Of a stretch of 64,000 nucleotides of DNA, positions 53,107 through 62,900 are shown piece after piece. The translations under genes were made by a program, and so were the position numbers. The notes under the pieces were generated by a model, which did no database searches, was not told where the DNA came from, and worked only from the letters and a program-made list of their open reading frames with translations. This DNA comes from JAMQKA01 sp043951865 (GTDB taxonomy: Bacteria; Bacteroidota; Rhodothermia; Balneolales; Balneolaceae), in NCBI RefSeq assembly GCF_043951865.1, contig NZ_JBINJF010000012.1, forward strand, positions 67,871-131,870. The letters are read 5' to 3'. Numbering within the stretch: position 1 is the first letter of the stretch; every line of letters begins with the position of its first letter.

Positions 53107-54585
53107 TTATAATACCATTTCAGTTTGACCTTGCTCAAAAACGTTTTTCCTCTCTTTGGGTTCTTTCTCTAACCACTTCTTATCATTGATATTAGGAGCA
53201 TTATCTAACGGTTTCATGCTCTTAAATCTCAAAAAGTATTTCTCGCTGGATTCCTCAACTTCATCAAACATGTCAGGCTGTTTCTCATGAATATTCCTCA
53301 AGAAATAGGATATAAAATTGAAATGTTCATACACCTGTTTATTGTTCTCTTTCTTCTTTTTGTATTTAACTTTATCAGCAGATTTAGAAGATTTGTTATA
53401 ACCATTATAGCTGAAGAACCAATCTGGTTTAACGAGCATGTACCAGGTATCATTGAGCAGTTCGAAATTTGTATCAAAAGCTAAGTGATTACATACATCA
53501 ACTTTGTCAGGTTTATCATCTCGCATTTTCTTTTGATAGACTGTTCGTTCACTTTTTCTTTTTAGCCTCCATTCTTCCTTTCTAACCTCCTCCTCTTCCA
53601 TAGCCGTAAAAATGAAAATACCAACTTCATGCTGATACGACACACCATTTTTATACAGCATTTGTTGCAGGCATCTCCAAAGAAGATTTTTAAATACGTT
53701 TTCTAAATCCCGGTCAACCTTATAAAACGCACTGGGTGTTAACCTTGTGGCGGTTCCAAGATCACAAATTTGTGATAATGGTAAACTCTCATCCGTTAAA
53801 TCATGAAACGTTATTATTTGCTTATTATGGACAATCCAGTCGTTAGAAAAATGAAGCCCTTTTTGATGCATAGCTGCTTTGGCCACTTCCCTTTCTGGTG
53901 AAGTATACCAGACTGAACGTGCAGTATCCTTTGAGTTTTTTATTACTTTTTTCCTCTCATAGTTATAGTCTGCAACGTAGAGTTCATCTGGAAAATGAAC
54001 TTTAAGAAGATTGGGATACAAGAGTTCATTTCTACTTAAACTGTCATAGTTTATTTTGTAGCGCTTTTTACTTTCCCCGAACTCATATTCCAGCTTTTCT
54101 AAAACTTCTCCTATTACAGGAGTCTCTTTTTGACTAATATCATTTAGCAAATCATCAAAATCCTTGATATGTGAGCCCGGGTCAAAATTAATTTTCGATC
54201 CCACAATTTCATTAATTCTTTCTTTTGAATAGCTACTCTTCTTGGGGCTTAGGAAGAAAAATATTACAGTGTCGTACTCTTCTTCCAGATTAGAGGCATA
54301 GAATGTTTGGAAGGTAGATTCAATTTTGCCAATCCCTGATTTTGAGGTGATTTGAAATGCTACTCTTCTTTTTTTGTCACCTAAATCAACCGCAGGATGG
54401 TTGGAGATCTCTGTATTTAAATTTCGCAGATCCGGCAGCTCATAAATAATTTTGAATAGTGGTAATAATACATTTTCTGAAGCCTTATGGATATCAGTGA
54501 ATCCCATAGAGCTATGGCCTCTAACTTCGGTGGTAAATCTTGCCAATAGAACATTGATTCTGTCTAGTAACTTAATGCGTCTCAT
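53107..54585 (-). CDS. SMEK-APAZ effector protein, Argonaute partner
   Basis: 492 residues. The first about 165 match the SMEK domain ('LDRINVLLARFTTEVRGHSS', 'GFTDIHKASENVLLPLF', 'NHPAVDLGDKKRRVAFQITS'). The acidic residues E37 and D67 with Q78-x-T resemble a degenerate PD-(D/E)XK nuclease core. From about 185 to the end lies an APAZ-type domain, the Argonaute-binding module of short systems ('LLYPNLLKVHFPDELYVADYN', 'LTPSAFYKVDRDLENVFKNL', 'DTWYMLVKPDWFFSYNGYN'). It directly precedes the Argonaute gene. The effector type differs from the TIR, SIR2, DUF4365 and Mrr partners I know of. SMEK activity is not established. Confidence 0.82.
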   Translation of the reverse strand: MRRIKLLDRINVLLARFTTEVRGHSSMGFTDIHKASENVLLPLFKIIYELPDLRNLNTEISNHPAVDLGDKKRRVAFQITSKSGIGKIESTFQTFYASNLEEEYDTVIFFFLSPKKSSYSKERINEIVGSKINFDPGSHIKDFDDLLNDISQKETPVIGEVLEKLEYEFGESKKRYKINYDSLSRNELLYPNLLKVHFPDELYVADYNYERKKVIKNSKDTARSVWYTSPEREVAKAAMHQKGLHFSNDWIVHNKQIITFHDLTDESLPLSQICDLGTATRLTPSAFYKVDRDLENVFKNLLWRCLQQMLYKNGVSYQHEVGIFIFTAMEEEEVRKEEWRLKRKSERTVYQKKMRDDKPDKVDVCNHLAFDTNFELLNDTWYMLVKPDWFFSYNGYNKSSKSADKVKYKKKKENNKQVYEHFNFISYFLRNIHEKQPDMFDEVEESSEKYFLRFKSMKPLDNAPNINDKKWLEKEPKERKNVFEQGQTEMVL

Positions 54586-54631
54586 AAAGAATCATTTATA
54601 AAGTTGGAAATGGCCTAAATAAAGAAGTTAA

Positions 54632-57600
54632 CTACCGGCTTGCAGCTTTCTCTAATCTCTGTTTAACAAGTTCTGCTAGACTCCAATAAACTTCATCCTG
54701 TTCTTCTGGAGTCAAATTTAAGAGCCTGAATATATATTCATCTACCTCTCGTCGATCTTCAATAGGTTTTGGTTCTTGATCTCTTATCGGTTTATCAGGA
54801 TCAATACCAATTTCTTCAAAAATATTTTTCTGTTCTCTCGTAAAAAAACCATTTACTTCTAAGTCTGGAACATCAGGTAGCACAGGAAATCGAAATTTTA
54901 GATCTTGAACTAATATTCTAATGGCCCCTTCACCCAAATTTCCTCTACCAATTGTTTCAACAAATAATGCAGCAAGCGAAGAATTCAAGAAATAGCAAAG
55001 TCCATTTATATTTGTCTCTACTTCCCTAATGCCATGAAAATTATGTGTAAAAGCAATTTCTTCTTCACAAAAGTGGCAGACATGCTTATCATTTCTCAAA
55101 TCGACCCAAAGCAAGTCTGCAAATTCTACTTTGTTTTCAATTTCTGGTATTATATTTAAGGAATATCTGAGGTTAGAATTATTAACTGATATAGTCTTTA
55201 GATCTCTTGGAGATTTTAAAACTTCTCTATCTGCATCAGTAGTATCATTTGAATTGGATATTATAACTTCCGAATTGTACCCCATCCTAGACCAACTAAC
55301 AGATGTTACATCTGCAATATCCTTTAAGGCACAGAATCTATCAGTTCTTTGGTCAATTATCTGGTAGAAAATTTCAGGAGCTCGCAAGTACTTACCTCCC
55401 CATTTATCGCCTATATATTTGTACCTATCTTCGTCATAACCATTTTGATACAACTCCTCTTGTGATTGTAATACGACTCGATAAAAATCACGAAATGTAT
55501 TCTGAGAACAATTTTCTTGTTCTATTAAAACAGGTGCATAGGCAGCATCAGTGTAGTTTGTTTTGTTCATTATAAATTTGACTCCATTTCCAACAGGATC
55601 TAAAGTTTTATATTCTCTCTCTGATAATTCAGTATTCTTTAATGCTGAATGAAGGTAAATAATGGTATTTACTTTAGCTGAAAATGAACGAACATTACTA
55701 TCATAAATGGCAATGAGTTTAGTGTGTTTTAAAAAGAAATGTTGGATAAAACTACCATAATCCACATCTAGCCAAGAGTTAGAAATAATAAAGCAAAAAG
55801 TCCCTTCGCTATTGAGATATTGTGGGCATAAAAGCTGAAAATATACATAAAGATCACTACGTCCAGGGACCTTTCTCCCATATAAAGGAATTGTCCTTCT
55901 TGTACCATCTATTTCTGTTCGGATTGTGGTTCCCAGAAAAGGATACGTATCAAATACTTTATCACTCAACTCCTCTTTGTAGGCTTTATTTACTTCTCTT
56001 TTCTCATCAGCATTTTCATCTTTCAATAAATGCTCTAAATATTCAGGATCTTCAGGAGGTAAAATATCTTCCTGTTGTACATAAGGCGGATTCCCGATAA
56101 TTAAATCAAAGCCCGGGTCATCTTCTGTCAAGAATATTTCCATGAAATCGATGTCATAGCTAAAGGGCAGACGACCGGTCTCACGTATTTTGGTCTGCGT
56201 TTCTTTCAGCCCCTCAATCTCTTCTTCCAACCGTTGTCGTTGTTCCTTAAAAAAGTCCTCCTCTTTATCCCCAAACATATCCTGCTGCTTGCGAGACTTC
56301 AGCTTGGAAAGCTGGGCACTTTTTTCCTGTACTAACTCTTGCACAAAACTGGTAATCGCCCGAACCTCCTGATCTTTCAAAGACTCATAGGTCTCGTCAG
56401 GCAATTCATTTCGGATAAACTGTTTCTTTCGTTTAATAAATTCGTGCAGTTTACGAGTAGCGCCACTTCGCTTATCTCGTCCCTTAAGCAACTGTTTAAT
56501 ATCAAAATCGAGCGTCCCCAGTTTGGGTAACAGACTGTTCCCACAACGTATCTTAAAATCAAGATTCGGTAGCAAGGGAGATTGGGTGAGCTCTTCCGTA
56601 GTAAATTCAGCTTCTGCTATCATATACAGCCAAAGACGAAGTTCTGCAATGCGGACGGCCCACTCTTTGATATCCACTCCATAAATACTTTCGGAGATCA
56701 ACTGCTTTTTCAGTTCAAAGTCATCGCGCGGAGTATGCGGCTGTCCTTGCCACTCATCCAAAGCTCGCAGTAACTCCATCTGGAGCTGGATTACCCCCAG
56801 CAGCATAGATCCAGACCCACAGGCCGGATCACAAGCCCGTACAGAGAGAATAGCCTCTTTTAACCTCTCAGCGTTAGGATTGTATTTCTCAAGAAGTTCC
56901 TGTTTAGCATCCTGCTTGTCGAATATGAAATGATATAGAAATTCGCGAGTTACCGCCTCCTCCAGCTTCTCATCCAGTACCTCAACAAAGCTGCGACGGG
57001 TCATAAAGTTAATCTCCGGTCGCTCGGTATATACAATCCCATTCTCCGCCTCCAGGTCATCCAGGTCGGTGGCGTTAATCATTCCTTCATACATTTTACC
57101 CAGCAGTTCAGGATTGATTTCCAGGTTGATATCCTCAGCGGTATCCTCACTGATGGTAAAGATGTAACTCTCCAGGTATTCAAAGATCGCTTCAAAGAGC
57201 TGGTCAGGCAATAGAAAGTCATCGTATTCGGGATTCCTTGTAAAAAGCCCTCCATTTAGATATGGAAATTCCAGGATAGCACTGTGATATTTTTCCGGCA
57301 GGTGCGTAAACAGGTCCGGATCTTTATATGCTTTACCATTGAAGGCTGAAAAGAATAGCTTATTCAACCAGTTTTCATGGAAGGTGTCTTCTTCATCACC
57401 ATGCTGCTGATAATCCTGCCAGAAATGATGCAAAAAGTTCTGGTCATCCATCATCCAGCCCTTCTCCTGCAAAAAATAGATAAACATCATCCGGTTTAGC
57501 AGGTTTAGAGCACCCTGGTGGGCATCGACCTTGTTTGCTATTTGATCAGGGTGTATATGACGAATCAGTTTAACCGATAGCTGTTGGTAATCGCGGTAGA

Positions 57601-58270
57601 ACTGCTCGTTAAGAACGTCGGTGTTAAATACCCGCATCCATGCCCGGTAGAGATCCTCAAAGTTCTCGACCTTATTTCGGCGATCATTCTCCCGTATTCC
57701 TTCAACCGTAAGTGTATGCAGTATGCGTAAGTGCGCTGAATGCGGATTATCATAATTTACATCCCGCAATAAGCTTACTTTTCCCGCTTTTTCGCCTTCC
57801 CGCCACGCTTGCTTATATTTTAGCCGCTCACAATTGGCAAATGCCAGGCGTCCACCATATTTAAAGACTACCACAACAGGAATATAGTTGTAGGAACGGT
57901 TTAGCAACCGGGTAATCGTTGCCATCGTAGTTCTCGTGGGCTTCTCTTCTTTGAGTTCAACCCCAAACAGCAAAATACCGTCGTATTCTTGTCCTTCGCC
58001 CTCAACCTTTTCATCCAATTCTTCCGGATCCATTTTATCTTCTCGCTCCGGATCCTGAAAAGCTTCTTCACTAACCATTCCCTGGAGATAGACATCACCC
58101 ACTTTAGGTGATAAGCCACTTGGCAAGGTTACTTTTTCAGGGTTCAAAAATCCCTCCAAGGGACCCGGCTGTTTAATAATCCCATGGATCGGGATATCTA
58201 AATTTTCAAAAAAAAGAGTCAGAGCTTCATTAAAATCTTTTTCCCCGAATTGCTGCAGAATCTCTTTCAT
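54632..58270 (-). CDS. Eco57I-like DNA methyltransferase / type IIG-like subunit
   Basis: 1212 residues. The adenine-methyltransferase motifs are clear: motif I 'DPACGSGSM' at 481-489, 'SIYGVDIKEWAV', and motif IV N-P-P-Y at 727-730 in 'FDLIIGNPPYVQQED'. The C-terminal region resembles target-recognition parts of type IIG/ISP enzymes. Near the N-terminus 'YDGILLFGVELK' (D97, E105-x-K107) could be a nuclease site. It starts 11 bp after AbiEii and precedes SMEK-APAZ by 46 bp. With the PLD-helicase it probably forms a restriction-modification-like system that marks self DNA by N6-adenine methylation. Confidence 0.93.
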   Translation of the reverse strand: MKEILQQFGEKDFNEALTLFFENLDIPIHGIIKQPGPLEGFLNPEKVTLPSGLSPKVGDVYLQGMVSEEAFQDPEREDKMDPEELDEKVEGEGQEYDGILLFGVELKEEKPTRTTMATITRLLNRSYNYIPVVVVFKYGGRLAFANCERLKYKQAWREGEKAGKVSLLRDVNYDNPHSAHLRILHTLTVEGIRENDRRNKVENFEDLYRAWMRVFNTDVLNEQFYRDYQQLSVKLIRHIHPDQIANKVDAHQGALNLLNRMMFIYFLQEKGWMMDDQNFLHHFWQDYQQHGDEEDTFHENWLNKLFFSAFNGKAYKDPDLFTHLPEKYHSAILEFPYLNGGLFTRNPEYDDFLLPDQLFEAIFEYLESYIFTISEDTAEDINLEINPELLGKMYEGMINATDLDDLEAENGIVYTERPEINFMTRRSFVEVLDEKLEEAVTREFLYHFIFDKQDAKQELLEKYNPNAERLKEAILSVRACDPACGSGSMLLGVIQLQMELLRALDEWQGQPHTPRDDFELKKQLISESIYGVDIKEWAVRIAELRLWLYMIAEAEFTTEELTQSPLLPNLDFKIRCGNSLLPKLGTLDFDIKQLLKGRDKRSGATRKLHEFIKRKKQFIRNELPDETYESLKDQEVRAITSFVQELVQEKSAQLSKLKSRKQQDMFGDKEEDFFKEQRQRLEEEIEGLKETQTKIRETGRLPFSYDIDFMEIFLTEDDPGFDLIIGNPPYVQQEDILPPEDPEYLEHLLKDENADEKREVNKAYKEELSDKVFDTYPFLGTTIRTEIDGTRRTIPLYGRKVPGRSDLYVYFQLLCPQYLNSEGTFCFIISNSWLDVDYGSFIQHFFLKHTKLIAIYDSNVRSFSAKVNTIIYLHSALKNTELSEREYKTLDPVGNGVKFIMNKTNYTDAAYAPVLIEQENCSQNTFRDFYRVVLQSQEELYQNGYDEDRYKYIGDKWGGKYLRAPEIFYQIIDQRTDRFCALKDIADVTSVSWSRMGYNSEVIISNSNDTTDADREVLKSPRDLKTISVNNSNLRYSLNIIPEIENKVEFADLLWVDLRNDKHVCHFCEEEIAFTHNFHGIREVETNINGLCYFLNSSLAALFVETIGRGNLGEGAIRILVQDLKFRFPVLPDVPDLEVNGFFTREQKNIFEEIGIDPDKPIRDQEPKPIEDRREVDEYIFRLLNLTPEEQDEVYWSLAELVKQRLEKAASR

Positions 58271-58281
58271 GGTGGTATTGT

Positions 58282-59079
58282 TCAGATATTCTGGATTAGT
58301 TTTTTATGGATATGATCATAAGCCTGGTGGTGATCGTATTCAATGCCTGAACGGAGAAGCGCTTCGATATCACCGGTAAACTCCCGGTCTTCCATCTTCT
58401 CTTGCATATTCAGCTCAAATTCTCTTCCGGTAGGTGGCTTTATGTCATTTTGTTTCATGTACTCCCGAAAGCAATCAATAATTTTATCAGTATCGACTTC
58501 AAGATGCGAAAGTGCATAGTGCAGGTCAAACAGGTCTCGTCCCTTTTTGCGTTGATATAACGCCCGCAGCTTGGTGCCAAGCAGTTCTTCGGGTTGGTAG
58601 GTGATAATATCTGTTTCTCCAGAGTACCAGCGATTATCTATGGAAAAATTTATCTCGTTTAGATCCAGTATGTTAAAATGCTCTCTGGTGTTTATCTCAA
58701 TTTTAACCCGCATTTCAGGTGGAGGAGGATTTTCCGTCTCAAAAGAGTAATAAATCGTCCAATTATGGTCACTTGACTCTACCTGTCGATCATCTTCACC
58801 TCCAAGGAATTGCAGTTGATCTCTAATAGCCTTGAGTATAGGACCGATACGTTGTTCTTTTAACTGGACGAGATCGATATCCTCTGAATACCTGGCTTGT
58901 GGATGCAAGAATAACTTGTGTAATGCCGTACCGCCTCTAAATGCTAAGTGCTCTCTCAGTAAGTCATGCGAAAATATCTGAATAAGGGCACGAGAAATAA
59001 CCAGATCCTGCTCAACCTGGGAATCCTGTTGCCATGGAGCTGTAGATCGCCACGCGTCAATGTAAGCTCTTGGTATCAT
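58282..59079 (-). CDS. AbiEii-type nucleotidyltransferase toxin
   Basis: 265 residues of the AbiEii/AbiGii family. Visible are 'HLAFRGGTALHKLFLHPQARYSEDIDLV' (residues about 44-71), with the G-G and S-E-D-I-D nucleotidyltransferase signature, and 'EELLGTKLRALYQRKKGRDLFDLHYAL', with the conserved K-x-x-A-L-x-x-R-x-K-x-R-D-x-x-D block. Members of this family act as growth-inhibiting GTP/NTP-binding transferases. It overlaps its antitoxin gene by 4 nt and sits inside the helicase-methyltransferase operon. It may therefore be a back-up toxin released if the operon is lost or blocked. Confidence 0.93.
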   Translation of the reverse strand: MIPRAYIDAWRSTAPWQQDSQVEQDLVISRALIQIFSHDLLREHLAFRGGTALHKLFLHPQARYSEDIDLVQLKEQRIGPILKAIRDQLQFLGGEDDRQVESSDHNWTIYYSFETENPPPPEMRVKIEINTREHFNILDLNEINFSIDNRWYSGETDIITYQPEELLGTKLRALYQRKKGRDLFDLHYALSHLEVDTDKIIDCFREYMKQNDIKPPTGREFELNMQEKMEDREFTGDIEALLRSGIEYDHHQAYDHIHKKLIQNI

Positions 59080-59888
59080 AGTTCTGCCTCTACATCAATA
59101 TTTGGTATTACCTTCCAGATGTTGGGGGCCTGTTTGTTTTCAGTTTCTGTACCGGGATTTAGCGGGGTGGGATAAAAATTACGCTGATCAAGAGCCTCAT
59201 ACAGGGCGTCAGACAGATCGATCTTATGCAAGACCCTGTCCAGAAGATACCCCAGGCGCTGCAGTATCGTTGTTTGCTTAAATCGTTGTGCAGTTCTTGT
59301 CAATTTATCGACATTGATTTCTGAAGCTAATTCAGATAACACCGTAGCAGTCCTGTTAAACCCTCCAATTCTATCCACGTAAAATACCAAATCCAGAGCC
59401 GTAAGAGAGGGGTTGGAAATATTAATAAATCCGGCATCGGTTTTTTGTTGTTCAACGTCTGCCACATCCCATTCTTTTTTCATGCAAAAGAGAATGGACT
59501 GCCGCTGGTTTTTAATCGGCCGAAGATAAGGAGGCTCCGCTATCACAAACTGCTGTTGTGGCTGCTGGTGTGCCGCACCGTGATACATGGCAGCGGTCAA
59601 AAGCCCCACATAGTATTTTCTGTCCAGGAACTGCATTAAGTCATCCACAAAATAGCCAAGAGGCAAGGTTTGACGGACTGCATATTCGGGAGGAATGATC
59701 AGATAAAAATTCTGACGCAGCCTGGCGATTCGATCTTTATCCAAAAGCCGCTGAATAACTTTTTGATAGGCCTCATCATTTAAACTGAATTCAGATCGTA
59801 CTTCATCACCGGTAAAGGTATAGCGCCCCTGGGAGCGCAAGCGATCCAGGTAACTCCCCAGATATTCATATGTATTTGTATTGCCCAT
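59076..59888 (-). CDS. AbiEi-type antitoxin paired with AbiEii
   Basis: 270 residues from the ATG at 59888. Upstream in-frame ATG (59906) and GTG (59927) codons fall inside a 13-bp inverted repeat that looks like the operator, so the later start is preferred. The winged helix is 'LDRLRSQGRYTFTGDEVRSEF..AYQKVIQRLLDKDRIARLRQNFYLIIP'. The AbiEi fold follows with 'YYVGLLTAAMYHGAAHQQPQQ' and 'NPSLTALDLVFYVDRIGGFNRTATVLSELA'. It should repress the promoter and block AbiEii. Confidence 0.9.
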   Translation of the reverse strand: MGNTNTYEYLGSYLDRLRSQGRYTFTGDEVRSEFSLNDEAYQKVIQRLLDKDRIARLRQNFYLIIPPEYAVRQTLPLGYFVDDLMQFLDRKYYVGLLTAAMYHGAAHQQPQQQFVIAEPPYLRPIKNQRQSILFCMKKEWDVADVEQQKTDAGFINISNPSLTALDLVFYVDRIGGFNRTATVLSELASEINVDKLTRTAQRFKQTTILQRLGYLLDRVLHKIDLSDALYEALDQRNFYPTPLNPGTETENKQAPNIWKVIPNIDVEAEL

Positions 59889-59900
59889 TTTAGTTCTCAC

Positions 59901-59935
59901 CTGCATAACTGGATGAATTCCGTCCACTTATGCAG
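59901..59935. promoter_or_regulatory. AbiEi operator, 13-bp inverted repeat
   Basis: Arms CTGCATAACTGGA (59901-59913) and TCCACTTATGCAG (59923-59935) match at 12 of 13 positions with a 9-nt spacer, 12 bp upstream of the chosen abiEi start. It implies an internal promoter inside the long operon. Confidence 0.78.
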
Positions 59936-59997
59936 TTAATAACTAAAAATAAGTTTATAAACAAGGTTTTAAGGACGGCGACCAGAAAAACCGGCAT

Positions 59998-62900
59998 TTA
60001 GGAGACTACAAACCATCCTACAAGATCCACATTCCCTGCATCATACTTCTCTTCCAGGCTTTGATCACTTTTAATTGTTTCCATGGCGGATTGATCGCCT
60101 TTTTGTAATTTCTGAACCAGGTCTGTTGCACCGCCTCCCAGCCGTTTTTGCTTCGTGCCATCCTCTCGTTCAACTTCTTCAACGATCTGATTATGTAACC
60201 AGCCTCTAATCGTATTTGAAAGAGATTCGATTGTTGCAGCATCTCCTCTATCTATCTCATTGGGTACAAATCTGGGCTTATCTTTGTGAACAGTGAGAGC
60301 ATCTAAAATCTCTTTCTGATTCATATGGACACTTTTGCCGTCTTTATCTACATATATCAGGTCAAAGTAGGTGTAAGAAAAGTCTGTGCTTTTGGGTGGT
60401 TTGGAGGGATATCCCAACAGGGCAATGAGCCCCGATTCGGGACAATGTTCTCCATCCTTTTTAAATCCACTAAAAACGCCACGCGGCATTAATTGATAAA
60501 ATTTTTCATGGTCCTTGAGCTCCTGGAATAAGTCCTGCCGATATCTTTCCAGGGATAGATCATCAAAACCAAGACCCTGATCGCTAACTTCAATATCCTC
60601 CCAGGTGGTCTGCATCTGTTCCAGCATACGATCTTTCTGCTTTCGCTCGAGTTTTTCATCTTCGGCCATCTGTTTAAACGATTCCGAAAACTCCATGTGA
60701 ACTTCGGAACCAGCTAACTTCATAGCGGCCATCCTTTTTTCGACCCTACCTTGTAGATTCAGATAATCATTGATATTGTCGGTAGGCCAAAAATTAACAC
60801 CGTGTATGGTATTATTGGGAGAGCCCAGCCGATCAATTCGGCCCATCCGCTGTATAACCCGTACCGGATTCCAATGGATATCATAGTTTATCACCATATC
60901 ACAATCCTGTAGATTCTGGCCCTCACTGAGTACATCAGTGGTGATCAGAAGATCTATTGGATCCTTTAAGATTTTATAGGTCTTGGGATCCTCATCCTTT
61001 ACCCAATCGCACCACTCGGCATATTCCTCAAAGGGATCCATATCTGATCGGCTTGGTGAAAAGTCCCACTCTTTCCCTTTATAAAGTTTTGTATAAGGTG
61101 CAAAATGCTGAAGCAGGGCATCAAACTTTTTTGATTCTACATCTGAGTCCCACCGTTTGGCATAATCACCTGAAACAACAGCGAGTTTTTCAAATCCCCT
61201 GGCCTTGAGTTGCTGAAACAGGTACAGAGCGGTATCCTTGTAAGCGGTAAAAATGGCAACTTTCTGGTTGTTATTGTTTGTACCACTTGCTCTTTTACCT
61301 TTAATAATTTCGATTAGCTTTTGGAGTTTCGTATCAATACTCTGGTGATTATTAGGCTGGGAGAGCTCTTTTGATACCTTCTCTTCGAATCGCTCCAGGT
61401 TCACTTTAAGCATTTCCATTTCCTGGATATCCTGCTTCAGATCCTCTTTGTATGCATCAAGCATATTATTTTCATCAATCTCAGAAAGCTTAATTGGTCT
61501 TTTTTTACCAATAGTCAAATTATCCAGCAAATCTGATGCATCTTCATCCTCTTCAAACAGGTCGTACTGATCCTCATCTTCCATCTCCAGATCACCCTGC
61601 ATCTTTTGATAAGCTTTAATCTTATCCAGTGCATTCTGGTGATGATCGAGAATATTCTTGACTGTTGATTGAAATGATTTCCATGAAGACTCCAACCTTT
61701 TTACTAACAGTACATACATCATCCGAACCAGGAAAAACTCACGCTGCTTTTCATCTCTCAAGGTGTCCTCGACGTCTTCCCACTCAAGGTACATAGATGG
61801 TTGATAGCCGGAAAGTTTCTCAGGGAAGTGGTCTATCAATTCATCGAAGTCCTCGTAGTTCCCAATCTCTTTGGGTGTAACAAACAAATTTCTGGGTTTC
61901 TCTTTTGTAGGAAAGACCAGTTCCGGCTGACGATCTTCAATCATCTTTCGGGTTCTGGCCAAGGTCAAATTATCTGTAAGAGAGAAGAACCTACGATCCA
62001 GATTCTCAATTAATTCACCTATTTGCCCATTTTCCAGCTCACTCCATTGGTTAAATGCCCGCTGAGCATTTCGAAATAGTGCCTCCAGATTCCTTATTCC
62101 TAGTGTCTTTTTAAATCCGTCATTTTTACCCTGAACAATCAGCTTAAACTGATTTCGTATATCAAGAAGGGTGTTATTAATTGGCGTTGCAGTTAACATG
62201 AGGACTTTTATATCCTCATTTTTGGAGAGTATCTCGTTAATCAGAAACTGGTATCGCTTTCCTTTGTCATTGCGCAAATTATGGCTTTCGTCTATGACAA
62301 AAAGTTTTGGCCTGTCATTTGTAAATGTCTTGTCAGCCCGATCTTTATATTTTTCCATACGATCAGGCTCAAGATCAGTATGGAATCGGATAAAGTAATC
62401 GAACTGATCTTTCTCAAATCGCGATTCTTGGTTGCGTAGGTATTGTCGCCAGTTGGCTTCCAACTTTTTAGGGCACAATACAATGGTCTCTCTACCCTGG
62501 AGCTGATAGTATTTAAGTATCGCAAGGGCACTCCAGGTTTTTCCAAGCCCCACGGCATCAGCCAGAATTGCTCCATTGTATTTCTGGAGCATTTTAATGA
62601 GGCTTAGCACTCCCTTTCTCTGAAATTCATATAATGCCTGATAAATAACAGTGTTTTCCAGTCGCCCCATTTGACGTGTAAACTCGGGATCGTCCTGGCC
62701 CGTTAACAATTGATCTTTAAAAAGTTCATAGAGGATTTTAAAGTAGATATCTCTGGGGGTATACTCCTCAAAGATTTTTTCGATTTCTTCAATGAGATAC
62801 TGTTTGAAATTGACCTTACGCTCTACTTCATTTCCCTCTTCATCTTCTTCAACAACTATCTTTTGTTTATGGGCTTCAGGACGATTCCAAAGGTCTTCAA

